DNA from: DT-110 sp964342305
GTDB taxonomy: Bacteria; Bacteroidota; Bacteroidia; Chitinophagales; Saprospiraceae
DNA: 64,000 bases
Direction of reading: 5' to 3'
Assembly: GCA_964342305.1 (NCBI GenBank)
Contig: CAYFGK010000013.1
Location: forward strand, 1 to 64,000
The translations under genes and the position numbers were made by a program. The first letter of the stretch is position 1. Every line of letters starts with the position of its first letter. Under the pieces are notes generated by a model. It saw only the letters and a program-made list of their open reading frames with translations. It was not told where the DNA came from and made no database searches. Positions 1-8,369 of this stretch are shown piece by piece.

Positions 1-86
1 AGGGCACCCAACAGTACTACCGAAGCACCGGCACCAATAATTAAGTTCTTGATGTACTTGAAACCTTTGGACTTGATAAAGCTCAT
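1..86 (-). CDS. gldL: GldL, N-terminal fragment (cut by window edge)
   Basis: Only the first 28 codons are present; the gene runs off the left edge. The ATG is at 86 and the reading begins MSFIKSKGFKYIKNLIIGAG, a short basic start followed by a hydrophobic segment with glycines. This resembles the first membrane helix of GldL/PorL, the inner-membrane motor subunit that works with GldM to energise type IX secretion and gliding. It lies directly downstream of gldK on the same strand, which is the conserved porP-K-L-M-N gene order. The call rests on this short stretch and on the neighbours. Confidence 0.75.
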   Translation of the reverse strand, partial: MSFIKSKGFKYIKNLIIGAGASVVLLGA

Positions 87-293
87 TTTGCGTATTTTTT
101 ATGGTTGTATGGATTATTTCCGTGTCCGTAGCTGGTCATAGCTACATCCACATAATGCGGGCACCCGCAAAAGTTACAGGTGATCCCGAAATTTTTTATA
201 AAAGGGGTTAAGATATGAAATAAGGATATTGCAGGCGGTCCTGCAATATCCTTATATTCATGGAATTCAATGAGTTAGGTTGGAAAACCCGCT

Positions 294-1535
294 TTAGAAA
301 TCATTGAGTGAACGACCCATAAAGGTCAGTGCACAACGGAAACCTACGTAGGACTTAGTAGTGTCCTGATACTCGAAGGTCCGGGTGCTGGTCTGTAGGA
401 AATGGTAAACATCTTTCCAGGAACCTCCGCGGATCACTTTACGCTTATCGGCAGGAGTATCATTTTCCTGGGCGTCGTAGCGAATATCGGGGTTCATATC
501 GTGGATAAATGCGTAGGAGTTTTCGTAGAAAGCGCTACTGGTCCACTCTGCAACGTTACCGGCCATATTGAACAGGCCGTAGTCGTTGGGGAAGTAGGCA
601 TCCGCACGAACGGTGTACATACCACCATCTTCGGGGTAGTTACCGCGGCCGGGCTTAAAGTTTGCCAGCAGGCATCCCTTGGCGTTGCGTACGTAAGGAC
701 CACCCCATGGATACGGAGCCAGGTCGCGACCACCGCGAGCAGCGTACTCCCATTCGAATTCGGTTGGCAGACGGAAGTTCTCAATCTTTACGCCGTCTTT
801 CTGGTCAGACTGGTACGCATTCCAGATACGAGTACGCCAATCGCAAAAAGCACTGGCCATTTCCCAGTCCACACCGACTACCGGGTAATCATCATAAGCG
901 GGGTGAGAGAAGTAGTTACGGGCCATGGGCTCATTATAGGAATAGGCGAAGTCACGAACCCACACCAGCGTGTCGGGGTAGATCTTCGTTTCCTGCTCTA
1001 CGATGAAGGAACTACGGGGGGAATTACCGCGGTCTTTGGCAGCGCGTTTCCAATCGTACCAGTCGTAGTTGTAATCGAATAATTCGACGTTGTATTCACG
1101 GCTGTTTCCCAGCCGGTCATCTCCCTGGTAGTACAGATCTTCCAGGGCTTCGTCCTGCCAGTCGATCTCGTATTCCCAGTCGATCATCTCCTCTTCGGTG
1201 TCGTCCCGGAAGTGGCCAAGGATAGTGTGTGCGATGGAATCGCGCACCCAGTATACAAACTGGCGATATTCGTTATTGGTAATTTCAGTGTCATCCATAT
1301 AGAAGCCCTGAATGGAGATCGTCTTCGGGCGTTGGATGAAGGTATTGGCTACGTCCTGATCACCGACACCAATGGTGAAGGTTCCGGAGGGTACATAAAC
1401 CATACCGTAGGGATTAATTCCGTTCCAGGAGGGTCGGTCTTGAACACCGATCAACTCTCCAGTCTGGCGACTTCCGCCGCATGACGTTGCTAGTACCACC
1501 AGCGATGCCAGTGCAATCTTGAGTACATTTTTCAT
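294..1535 (-). CDS. gldK: T9SS/gliding lipoprotein GldK (formylglycine-generating-enzyme fold)
   Basis: The 413-residue protein starts with a lipoprotein signal peptide ending in the lipobox LATSC (Cys19) and then carries an FGE-sulfatase domain over roughly residues 43-405. Typical family motifs are visible: GMVYVPSGTFTIG, YMDDTEITNNEYRQFV, RLPTEFEWEYAARGG, GNVAEWTSS and RKVIRGGSWKD. GldK/PorK forms the periplasmic ring with GldN under the outer membrane in the type IX secretion apparatus. The gene follows a PorP-like gene and precedes gldL on the same strand, matching the porPKLMN cluster. It has its own promoter-like sequence about 50 bp upstream. A catalytic FGE role is not expected in this lipoprotein branch. 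Confidence 0.93.
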   Translation of the reverse strand: MKNVLKIALASLVVLATSCGGSRQTGELIGVQDRPSWNGINPYGMVYVPSGTFTIGVGDQDVANTFIQRPKTISIQGFYMDDTEITNNEYRQFVYWVRDSIAHTILGHFRDDTEEEMIDWEYEIDWQDEALEDLYYQGDDRLGNSREYNVELFDYNYDWYDWKRAAKDRGNSPRSSFIVEQETKIYPDTLVWVRDFAYSYNEPMARNYFSHPAYDDYPVVGVDWEMASAFCDWRTRIWNAYQSDQKDGVKIENFRLPTEFEWEYAARGGRDLAPYPWGGPYVRNAKGCLLANFKPGRGNYPEDGGMYTVRADAYFPNDYGLFNMAGNVAEWTSSAFYENSYAFIHDMNPDIRYDAQENDTPADKRKVIRGGSWKDVYHFLQTSTRTFEYQDTTKSYVGFRCALTFMGRSLNDF

Positions 1536-1588
1536 GTTAACACCCGAGTTTTCCTTCAGATTTAATGTATGACCTTTGAAAGCGGTTA

Positions 1589-1617
1589 CAAAGATAGACC
1601 GTTTGCAATTTCTTCAA
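1589..1617 (-). promoter_or_regulatory. Promoter of gldK
   Basis: On the minus strand the sequence reads TTG, an 18-nt spacer, then TATCTTTG (1589-1596). This fits the Bacteroidota primary sigma-factor pattern TTG-N(17-23)-TAnnTTTG. Transcription would start near 1582, leaving a leader of about 47 nt before the gldK ATG at 1535. It implies that gldK and downstream genes can be transcribed apart from porP. Confidence 0.6.
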
Positions 1618-1872
1618 AAATTAAAAAATTCTAATTGCTGTGAAACAGCACGGTTTAACGTTTGACACATGACTAACGTACCCTTATCCCGCCTTATTAT
1701 TGCCAACCTTGACTATTTTCAATTTTGTCATGCTGGCCGACAATGTGGTGTTAGGAGCGGCAAATTCATCCGTAAAAACAGGTGATTATCCTTCGCTTTC
1801 AGAGGGTCACCTAAGTGATGATTATACCGGTCAACGAGCCATCGGGAACAGGGTTAATGCTCGTCAGCGGGA
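1618..1872. other. Intergenic stretch between porP and gldK with no recognised feature
   Basis: The whole porP-gldK gap is 337 bp. Apart from the gldK promoter at its gldK-proximal end I see no ORF, RNA gene or terminator here. Its low content suggests that porP and gldK are separate transcription units. Confidence 0.5.
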
Positions 1873-2844
1873 TTAGAACGCACGTGGATGGTAAATAATT
1901 TTAGGCGGACGCCCCTGACCGATAGATTTATTTAGCCGGTAACTTAGCATAATCTCGTGCGAACCATTGCTCACGGTATTTAAGTTGCTGACAGTGAGGT
2001 CGTAAGCATAGGCCAGCCGCAGGCTTTCACTGACGTTCCAGGCCCCGAGAATAGCGACGGCATCCAGGCTATTTGTATTGTATCCGCGCAGGGAAGCACC
2101 CACTCCGAAGGTTTGGTCGTAGACTCCCATCACACTGACTTCAGTCTGCGTTTCCACGAGATCAGTCCGGACCATTAAAGACGGTTGCAGGCTAAGTGTG
2201 TAGCCAACATCGATCAGGGCGGTGGCCGTACCGAAAAAAGTACGGGTAGTTTGAATGTCAAGGGTGGTGAGGCCAATGGCGGGTTCGGTCAGGTTACGCA
2301 CAGATATCCCCCCTTCCAGCCATTCGTTTTTATAGTAAATGCCGGCATCGAAGGTGGGGGTTTGTCCCGACTCCTCCGTCAGGGGCAACTCACTATCCTG
2401 GTGGTCGATGAGTCCGTTATCCGGATCGTAGATCCCGTCAGGGGTCCGTATCCGGCTGCCATCCAAAGATCGTTGTAAAATACCGCCAGCCAGCCCTATC
2501 GACAGGATACCCCCGGCAACTTCCAGCTGGTAGTTATAGGCCAGTTGAACTAAGGTACTTTGTTGCACACCGATCTGGTCGGTCTCGAATTGCAGTCCGA
2601 TACCACCCCGGGCAATATAGAGTGGCATGTGGGCATTGATCGAACTGTTGCTGGGGCTTTCCGGCAGGTCTACCCATTGCTTGCGGTAGGTACCGTTGAT
2701 ACTCAGGCCGTAATCCAGACCGGCGTAGGCGGGGTTGTAGTTGAAGCGGTTCATCATGTACAAACTGTACTGGATGCCTTGCTGGGCCGGGAGCAGGGTC
2801 AGGCTTCCGCCAAAAAAAAGGACAAAGAGCAAGCAATTTTTCAT
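1873..2844 (-). CDS. PorP/SprF family type IX secretion outer-membrane protein
   Basis: The 323-residue product has a signal peptide ending at LLPAQQG. It is followed by the family hallmarks near the N terminus, QYSLYMMNRFNYNPAYAG and NGTYRKQW, and by alternating beta-strand-like segments that fit an outer-membrane beta-barrel. PorP/SprF proteins are barrel proteins of the type IX system, linking secretion or adhesin substrates to the surface. Its position before gldK-gldL is the classical porP position, so this is more likely the core PorP than a dedicated SprF partner. Only 22 bp separate it from the upstream yyaL-like gene, so the two may be co-transcribed. Confidence 0.85.
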   Translation of the reverse strand: MKNCLLFVLFFGGSLTLLPAQQGIQYSLYMMNRFNYNPAYAGLDYGLSINGTYRKQWVDLPESPSNSSINAHMPLYIARGGIGLQFETDQIGVQQSTLVQLAYNYQLEVAGGILSIGLAGGILQRSLDGSRIRTPDGIYDPDNGLIDHQDSELPLTEESGQTPTFDAGIYYKNEWLEGGISVRNLTEPAIGLTTLDIQTTRTFFGTATALIDVGYTLSLQPSLMVRTDLVETQTEVSVMGVYDQTFGVGASLRGYNTNSLDAVAILGAWNVSESLRLAYAYDLTVSNLNTVSNGSHEIMLSYRLNKSIGQGRPPKIIYHPRAF

Positions 2845-2866
2845 GTACCAACTATTTAGAGCCGCA

Positions 2867-4927
2867 TTAATGGTGGGCTAACTCAGCCAGCTGTTTTTTT
2901 GCCTCTGATACGGATTCAACCGGTCGTTGACAGGTATAGTGCTGACAAATGTAAATCAGTGTGGAATCGTCATCCTGTTCCCTCCCCTTAAATAAGGGAA
3001 AGGCTTCCCGGCCGGTTCGGTGTGTCATCAACAGGCCACCCGGACGGTACGCATACCTCAACTCGGCAGCTGCCCGGTTCCACTGCCGGCCAACAATTGC
3101 AATCTCCGGGCCGGGAAGGGTTTGCAGCAGTAGACACCGGCCCCACCGACCAAAAGAGGAAGGAAAACGCAGGGCAGCTTTTTCGATCGATGCGATCATT
3201 GTCCGGGACTGCTCCCGGTAGTCAGACCGGTCAAAAAACCGGCCGAGCTGCATCAGGTTATGACACATAGTAGCATTGCCCGAGGGCGTAGCTGAATCGT
3301 ACAGATCCTTTTTGCGAATGGGCGTTTCCGTCTGCTCCCTGGTAGTAAAATAGAATAAATTCGTGTTTTCATCAAGGAAGTGCAGCCGGACGTAATCGGT
3401 TAGGTCGGCTGCCTTGCGAAGCCATTCCGTGTCGAAGGTCGCTTCGTACAAGTTGATCATGGACTCAATGAGCAGGGCGTAGTCATCCAGGAACGCTTCC
3501 TGCTCCGAAGGCCCATCCTTCCACGAGTGTACGTAGCCTCCGGCGGATCGCGTAAAGGCATCCAGGATAAAGGTCATCTTTTGTTGGGCCCGCTCCAGAT
3601 ACAATTGATTTTCCAGGGCGATGGAGCATTTGGCGTAAGCCCCGATCATCAGGGCATTCCAGGCGAGTATCTGTTTTTCGTCCCGACCGGGGCGGACCCT
3701 ATCGTTCCTGACCTGCAAAAGCTTTTGCCGGCAGGCATCAAGCCGGGCGGCTATTGTTTTTGCCGACAGGCTATGTTTTTTGGCGAAAGCCTCCGGGGAA
3801 TGAGGCCTCCACAAAATGTTGTGTCCTTCCCAGTTTCCCGCCTCACTGACTCCGTAATAGTCGATGAACAGGTCCGCATCGTCACCGAGGGTTTCAGTAA
3901 TTTCGGACTGAGACCATATATAATAGGTGCCTTCCTTACCCTCAGAGTCGGCATCCAGGGCGGAGTAAAAACCCTGCTCGGGGTGCTGCATTTCCCGTTC
4001 CACCCAATCGATGGTCTGCTCGATGATGTCCAGGTACTCATCGCGTTGTTCGTAGCGGCAACGATCGGCGAGCAGTCCCAGAAGGAGGGCATTATCGTAC
4101 AGCATTTTCTCAAAATGAGGAACCAGCCATTGCCGGTCGGTGGCGTAGCGTGCGAAACCACCGGCCAATTGGTCATAAATTCCACCCCGTATCATATGCT
4201 CCAGGCTTTCGTCCAGATGTTTGAGGGACTCGGGATCATTGGTAAGCAAGTGGTAATCCAGTAAAAAGCGCAAAGACATGGTTTGCGGAAACTTGGGAGC
4301 ACCGCCAAATCCACCGTGTTCTACATCGCGGTTCTGGTGCAACTGGTCGCGAATGGTAGCTACCTTTTCTCTTGCTTCTTCCGTTTCTGCCGCAATTTCG
4401 AGGTCGGCGAGGGGTTCTATGACTGCCGATTCAGACTGCTGAAGCATGAGTAGCAATTTGCTGGCCTGATCTTCGACCACCTCTCTTTTTTGGTGGTAAA
4501 GGTTGTGTACACGCTGGAGGAGTTGCATCCAGGAGGGGCGGTTGTGGTGGCTCTGCGGAGGAAAATAGGTCCCCGCGTAAAAGGGCCGCCCGTCGGGCAG
4601 CAGGAAGCAATTGAGCGGCCAGCCACCGGAGCCGGTTATCGCCTGGCATACTTCCATGTATACCTGGTCGAGGTCGGGGCGTTCTTCCCGGTCGATCTTG
4701 ATATTGATGAAATGCTCATTCATGTAGGCAGCCACCGCTTCCTTTTCAAAAGATTCGTGGGCCATAACGTGGCACCAATGGCAGGTGGAATACCCAACGC
4801 TGACGAGAATGGGTTTATCCTCATCTCTGGCCTTGGCCAGGGCCTCTTCGGACCACGGGAACCAGTCGACGGGATTATCGGCGTGCTGTAACAGGTAAGG
4901 GCTGGATTCGTGTTGAAGTCGGTTCAT
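2867..4927 (-). CDS. Thioredoxin-domain (DUF255) protein, YyaL/Spata20 family
   Basis: The 686-residue protein opens with the family signature QHESSPYLLQHADNPVDWFPW. A thioredoxin-like domain follows (about residues 1-160) with the redox motif CHWC in YSTCHWCHVMAHESF, then the IKIDREERPDLDQ and GWPLNCFLLPDGRPF blocks. The remainder is an all-helical barrel of the six-hairpin glycosidase/epimerase type. Length and architecture match complete YyaL (SSP411) proteins. The biochemical role of this conserved family is not established. No signal peptide is visible, so it is probably cytoplasmic. A TATATTTG element on the minus strand (4960-4967) sits about 33 bp before the ATG. Confidence 0.88.
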   Translation of the reverse strand: MNRLQHESSPYLLQHADNPVDWFPWSEEALAKARDEDKPILVSVGYSTCHWCHVMAHESFEKEAVAAYMNEHFINIKIDREERPDLDQVYMEVCQAITGSGGWPLNCFLLPDGRPFYAGTYFPPQSHHNRPSWMQLLQRVHNLYHQKREVVEDQASKLLLMLQQSESAVIEPLADLEIAAETEEAREKVATIRDQLHQNRDVEHGGFGGAPKFPQTMSLRFLLDYHLLTNDPESLKHLDESLEHMIRGGIYDQLAGGFARYATDRQWLVPHFEKMLYDNALLLGLLADRCRYEQRDEYLDIIEQTIDWVEREMQHPEQGFYSALDADSEGKEGTYYIWSQSEITETLGDDADLFIDYYGVSEAGNWEGHNILWRPHSPEAFAKKHSLSAKTIAARLDACRQKLLQVRNDRVRPGRDEKQILAWNALMIGAYAKCSIALENQLYLERAQQKMTFILDAFTRSAGGYVHSWKDGPSEQEAFLDDYALLIESMINLYEATFDTEWLRKAADLTDYVRLHFLDENTNLFYFTTREQTETPIRKKDLYDSATPSGNATMCHNLMQLGRFFDRSDYREQSRTMIASIEKAALRFPSSFGRWGRCLLLQTLPGPEIAIVGRQWNRAAAELRYAYRPGGLLMTHRTGREAFPLFKGREQDDDSTLIYICQHYTCQRPVESVSEAKKQLAELAHH

Positions 4928-4959
4928 GTACTAAATGTAAGGATACCGAAATAGCATCT

Positions 4960-4967
4960 CAAATATA
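4960..4967 (-). promoter_or_regulatory. -7 element upstream of the yyaL-like gene
   Basis: TATATTTG on the minus strand matches TAnnTTTG. It would place a start of transcription near 4953, about 26 nt before the ATG. No clear TTG lies at the right distance, so only the -7 half is supported. Confidence 0.4.
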
Positions 4968-5012
4968 CAGACATAGAACCAGCCCCATGATCCTTAGTTC
5001 ACCTGGAAGGGG

Positions 5013-5729
5013 CTAACTAATGGCGTAGGTTGTCAGGCGACATTTAACCTGCAGGATTTGCTTTACATCCTCCAGGTCGACTTCGTAGGGTTTGTAAACT
5101 GCGTCGTTATCGGAAATAAGGCGCAGTTGCCCGGCGGAATTGCCCGATTTAATCTGCTGCACCCGTTTAGCAACCACCACGTCGGTCACTACCACATATA
5201 CCTGGTTGTCGCGGATGGGTGCCCCCCTTTCGAGTCGTTCACAAATGACCAGGTCGCCATTCGTAATGGTGGGAAGCATACTGTCACCGCTAATTTCAAC
5301 GGCAATCAAATCGCCGTCCAATCCGGGGACCGAAAACCGGGGAAGGTCAGTACCTCCGGCGATATCCTGATCTACCGCATCACCTGCTAGGGCCCGCAAC
5401 GGGGCCAGGACAATATTTCCACCGGTGCCGAACTGACGGTCTTCCATGTCGCGAACAGCCATGCCTCCCGGAGGATCGGCATCGGGCATAAACATCTGGC
5501 CCGAATTGCCAAACAGGAAGTTTGCATTGATTCTGTAGGTGTCAAACAATTTGTTGAGTTGATCCACGGTAATATTCCGCTGACCCTTCAAAATACTGTT
5601 GATTACGTGGTTGTAGGTACCCAGTTTCTTGGCAATATCGGATTTGCCCTTTATGATATTCCGCTTTTCCAGCTCGTGGAAAACTGTGCTAAAGCGTTGA
5701 TTAACAATATGATCGGAAAAATTGCCCAT
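5013..5729 (-). CDS. HTH-XRE/S24 LexA-type self-cleaving repressor
   Basis: The 238-residue protein has an N-terminal helix-turn-helix region (about residues 25-65, including SDIAKKLGTYNHVINSILKG) and a C-terminal S24 peptidase domain. Ser150 in ISGDSMLPT and Lys188 in VVVAKRV form the expected Ser-Lys dyad, 38 residues apart. ATG at 5729 is chosen: a longer reading to 5885 would overlap the divergent gene at 5866 and add a sequence unlike the family. Such proteins are DNA-binding regulators released by self-cleavage, as in LexA and phage CI. It is divergent from the glucosaminidase gene with a 136-bp AT-rich space, so it may control itself or that gene. No phage genes adjoin it. Confidence 0.85.
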   Translation of the reverse strand: MGNFSDHIVNQRFSTVFHELEKRNIIKGKSDIAKKLGTYNHVINSILKGQRNITVDQLNKLFDTYRINANFLFGNSGQMFMPDADPPGGMAVRDMEDRQFGTGGNIVLAPLRALAGDAVDQDIAGGTDLPRFSVPGLDGDLIAVEISGDSMLPTITNGDLVICERLERGAPIRDNQVYVVVTDVVVAKRVQQIKSGNSAGQLRLISDNDAVYKPYEVDLEDVKQILQVKCRLTTYAIS

Positions 5730-5780
5730 TTTTGTTTTAAAATGTTTGAAAAAAGATTGGCTTTTTAAAACTATATGTTT

Positions 5781-5788
5781 TATATTTG
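5781..5788 (+). promoter_or_regulatory. -7 element for the glucosaminidase gene
   Basis: TATATTTG on the plus strand matches TAnnTTTG and lies 77 bp before the ATG at 5866, in the AT-rich space shared with the S24 repressor. No good TTG partner was found at 17-23 bp. A repressor operator could overlap it, but no clear palindrome was recognised. Confidence 0.35.
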
Positions 5789-5865
5789 TGGTGTTACCGG
5801 TTGAGAAAAACACGCACGTGTAAAGAAGCCGGCATAAGATACAAAAAGTTGCTAAAAATCGAGTT

Positions 5866-6690
5866 ATGAAACAGCGTCCACCCAAAAAATTTTGGAATCG
5901 CCAACGCAGAGAAGGCAGCCGGGATCAGGGCGGTGAGCGCTCCCTGCACGCTACACCTGCATCCGGGGCCCTCGGTCTGCGCCAATTGATCAACGGTCCG
6001 ATTCGCTTTCTACGTGGCCTGCAAAAGTGGTACGTCGCCCTGAAATTCCAATTGTTCCGTTTATCCGGCGGATTACTCGGGCGGGGCCGGTTTCCCTGGT
6101 TGAAACTGGGCATGTTGGTATTGGCCTTATTCTTTTTGTTTAAGAAAGACCTGCAGTTCACCATTAACCTGGGCAAGTTGAAGCATTCGGCTGCCGCTCA
6201 CCGGGAGTTGACACAAGGTGGTGATGAGGTGGAAGAGATGGGGGTTGCCAATGCACTGACTTCCGTCAAAAAAAGCAAGGGTCCCGACCTGGCTACCGTG
6301 GGTTCCCTCGACCCGGAAGACGTTCGCAATTACATCGATCGTTTTCAGGAGGTTGCCCGAATGGAAATGAAAAAATACCTAATACCCGCCAGTATCAAAT
6401 TGGCCCAGGGCATTGCCGAAAGTCACGCCGGTATGAGCCGGGAGGCGACCGAGGGCAATAATCACTTTGGAGATGCCATGCAGGTTATGGCCTATAATAC
6501 CGCCTGGGAAAACTGGCGCGCGCACTCCGTCCTCTTACAGCGTTCCTATCCGGAATTGTTTGAAGGGAGCACCAGTTATGAAGCCTGGGCTAAAGGACTG
6601 AAAAAAGCAGGTTATTCCAAAGACCGCAATTACGACCGAAAGCTGATTGAGATCATTGAAGCTTATGATCTGGCTCGTTTTGACCGCTGA
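5866..6690 (+). CDS. Membrane-anchored glucosaminidase-domain protein
   Basis: The 274-residue protein has a basic cytoplasmic N terminus, one transmembrane helix around residues 83-99 (LGMLVLALFFLF), and an extracytoplasmic C-terminal domain from about residue 140. That domain carries IKLAQGIAESHAGMS and GNNHFG, the helix with catalytic glutamate and the NN-FG signature of the glucosaminidase (FlgJ/LytG-like) family. It ends with YEAWAKGLKKAGYSKDRNYDRKLIEII, typical of these peptidoglycan hydrolases. It probably cuts glycan strands during wall growth. The type-II anchor and long basic N terminus are variable parts. A terminator-like hairpin follows at 6811. Confidence 0.82.
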   Translation: MKQRPPKKFWNRQRREGSRDQGGERSLHATPASGALGLRQLINGPIRFLRGLQKWYVALKFQLFRLSGGLLGRGRFPWLKLGMLVLALFFLFKKDLQFTINLGKLKHSAAAHRELTQGGDEVEEMGVANALTSVKKSKGPDLATVGSLDPEDVRNYIDRFQEVARMEMKKYLIPASIKLAQGIAESHAGMSREATEGNNHFGDAMQVMAYNTAWENWRAHSVLLQRSYPELFEGSTSYEAWAKGLKKAGYSKDRNYDRKLIEIIEAYDLARFDR

Positions 6691-6810
6691 TAGGTTCGCG
6701 AGCCCCATGAACATATTTTAACAAAGCTTCCTGACGGAGGCTATCTACTACCAAGCGTTCATGTAACCTTCTATCTATATCCTTTTCTAAGTGGTTTTTC
6801 TCATGATTTG

Positions 6811-6840
6811 AGACCGTCGCAAGGCGGTCTTCTTTTTTTT
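6811..6840 (+). terminator. Rho-independent terminator after the glucosaminidase gene
   Basis: An AGACCG/CGGTCT stem with an 8-nt loop is followed directly by a run of T residues on the plus strand. It lies just before the manA stop codon on the opposite strand, and the A-rich other side makes it unidirectional. Confidence 0.65.
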
Positions 6841-6852
6841 ATGGCAATCCGT

Positions 6853-8019
6853 TTAAGGAGTACTCGCCATCATGATCCGTAAAGGGGTGTCCTTCTGAGC
6901 AGTGACCGTAATCTGCTGATCCGGGGTGAGAAAAAGCTGGTCCCCCTTCTGAATGGCCATGTTACCCCCTATCGTTCCCGAACCTTCCAATACCAGCCAG
7001 ATGGTAGGGGCTACAATGGCAATTTCCTCACTGGATTGGGCAGCTTCCAGTTTCAATTGACGCAGTTCAAAGGCCTCCGCCGATGAAGGGTACCGAACGA
7101 TGTGGCCTTGCTGTAATGGGGTAACCATGGTTGGAGGTGCGTGATCCAGGAAGGCATGCTCCATGAGCTGATCCACATCAATGTGTTTGACGGTTAGCCC
7201 ACCCCTAAAAACATTATCGGAATTGGCCATAAGCTCTATGTTAATGCCCTCCAGATACGCGTGGAGAATACCGGCATCCTGGAATATGGCTTCACCCGGA
7301 CGAAGATGGAGCAGTTGTAACATATATATAGAGAAAATTCCACGGTCCAGGTCCCCGTTATCCCGCTTGTATTCGTCCAGGGCTTTGCGGGCCCAGTGAT
7401 CGGGCGTGGTTTTGGGGAAATCCGAAGCTGCTTTAGTAATGAGTTCATTTCGCAAGGGGGCTAATAATCGGTTTGTGGTCTCCTGGGAATACTCCATTAT
7501 CTTTTGGTAAACGGCAGCAATGCTTTGCGAAGCTAATTCCTCCAGGCCACGCCATTCCGGAAACCGGCCAAAAGCCTGACGGATCTCTTGCTGGGGGCGG
7601 AACCCATGCAACAGGTAAAAGTCGGTAATGGCGAGCATCATCTCCGGCTTGGGGTTAGCATCACGGAACACCCGGTGGAAAGCTGTCAGTGGGATACCCT
7701 CGCGTTCCTCCCGGACAAAGCCTATCTTCGCTTGTTCCGCATTGGGATGACACTGGATTGACAACATGGAGTGCACGTCAAGGACCTTGAATAAATAGGG
7801 TAGGCCATCACCCAGACCCTGCTCCTTCATAAAGGATGAGAGTGACCGGGAGGTGCCGTTTTCAATAATGGTGGCCATTCCCTTGGAATGTGTACCCATC
7901 CATAATTCAGCCTGAGGTTCGGCACTTGGATCTTGGGCTCCTAATAAGTCGGCGATAAAATGGTGACCACCCCAGGCATAGGGTTGGATCACACCTTGTA
8001 TACGATGTATTCCGTTCAT
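6853..8019 (-). CDS. manA: Mannose-6-phosphate isomerase, class I
   Basis: The 388-residue enzyme interconverts mannose-6-phosphate and fructose-6-phosphate in the cytoplasm, feeding GDP-mannose synthesis or glycolysis. Class I signatures are visible: GVIQPYAWGG at the start, FKVLDVHSMLSIQCHPN with the zinc-binding Gln89 and His91, ANPKPEMMLAI, and GINIELMANSDNVFRGGLTVKHID. ATG at 8019 is chosen because homology begins there; the longer in-frame reading adds 64 residues that are unlike the family and would reach into the structured region upstream. The gene stands alone, divergent from ruvX. Confidence 0.92.
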   Translation of the reverse strand: MNGIHRIQGVIQPYAWGGHHFIADLLGAQDPSAEPQAELWMGTHSKGMATIIENGTSRSLSSFMKEQGLGDGLPYLFKVLDVHSMLSIQCHPNAEQAKIGFVREEREGIPLTAFHRVFRDANPKPEMMLAITDFYLLHGFRPQQEIRQAFGRFPEWRGLEELASQSIAAVYQKIMEYSQETTNRLLAPLRNELITKAASDFPKTTPDHWARKALDEYKRDNGDLDRGIFSIYMLQLLHLRPGEAIFQDAGILHAYLEGINIELMANSDNVFRGGLTVKHIDVDQLMEHAFLDHAPPTMVTPLQQGHIVRYPSSAEAFELRQLKLEAAQSSEEIAIVAPTIWLVLEGSGTIGGNMAIQKGDQLFLTPDQQITVTAQKDTPLRIMMASTP

Positions 8020-8126
8020 GGGCGGAAAATACAAATTGCACTCTAATACCTGTACATGAAATGGAAATATTGGAGGTATGTGGAGACGTGGGTGGGGAAC
8101 CGGCAACTTGGAATTATCCGGAAAAA

Positions 8127-8348
8127 TAGCTTTTTTTGAAGTCAGCGTTATAGTGTACCGAGAACAAAGCGGTTTTGCTCCGCAGTACGTCGTGCTGGGA
8201 CACCAAATCACTGCGAGTCGAGTTTATACTCGCGTGAAAAGGTTTGGGCGAAGCCAAAACCTTTTCGGGGCCGGTATATTTAATTAAGGGTAAGCGGTTG
8301 TCAGGAGTGAACCCGGTACTTCCGGGTAGGCCGTGACAACTTTTTTTC
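8127..8348 (+). ncRNA. Candidate structured RNA or attenuator leader upstream of ruvX
   Basis: This 350-bp intergenic region has four successive hairpins on the plus strand. They are GTAC/GTAC around GCGG/CCGC (8155-8188), CACtGCGAGT/ACTCGCGTG (8209-8236), a 14-bp GAAAAGGTTT stem with a GAA loop (8236-8266), and a nested GTTGTCA/TGACAAC plus ACCCGG/CCGGGT stem (8297-8340) followed by seven T. A promoter-like TTG (8108-8110), N16, TAGCTTTT (8127-8134) precedes it. It ends 22 nt before the ruvX start codon. It could be a free small RNA of about 200 nt or a cis-acting terminator/riboswitch-like leader. I do not recognise it as RNase P RNA, tmRNA or SRP RNA. Confidence 0.5.
8297..8348 (+). terminator. 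Branched terminator just upstream of ruvX
   Basis: The outer 7-bp stem GTTGTCA/TGACAAC encloses a 6-bp stem ACCCGG/CCGGGT and is followed by TTTTTTT. The position 22 nt before the ruvX start suggests premature termination control, or the end of an independent small RNA. Confidence 0.6.
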
Positions 8349-8369
8349 TGTCCACTCCATACTTTTCCA

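Noticed and set aside
1797..1845. Possible sixth MITE copy (AAGTGATGAT and TATACC words)
   Set aside because: Only two short words are shared, no ends or flanking 5-bp repeat are present.
5730..5885. Longer S24 repressor reading starting at 5885
   Set aside because: It overlaps the divergent glucosaminidase gene, crosses the AT-rich promoter region and adds a sequence unlike XRE/S24 proteins; ATG at 5729 fits.
5013..6690. Prophage region (S24 repressor next to a cell-wall hydrolase)
   Set aside because: No integrase, capsid, tail or attachment repeats; flanking genes are housekeeping genes and the hydrolase has a membrane anchor typical of cellular enzymes.
8020..8211. 64-residue N-terminal extension of ManA
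   Set aside because: Family homology begins at the ATG at 8019; the extension lies in the region with the structured RNA on the other strand.
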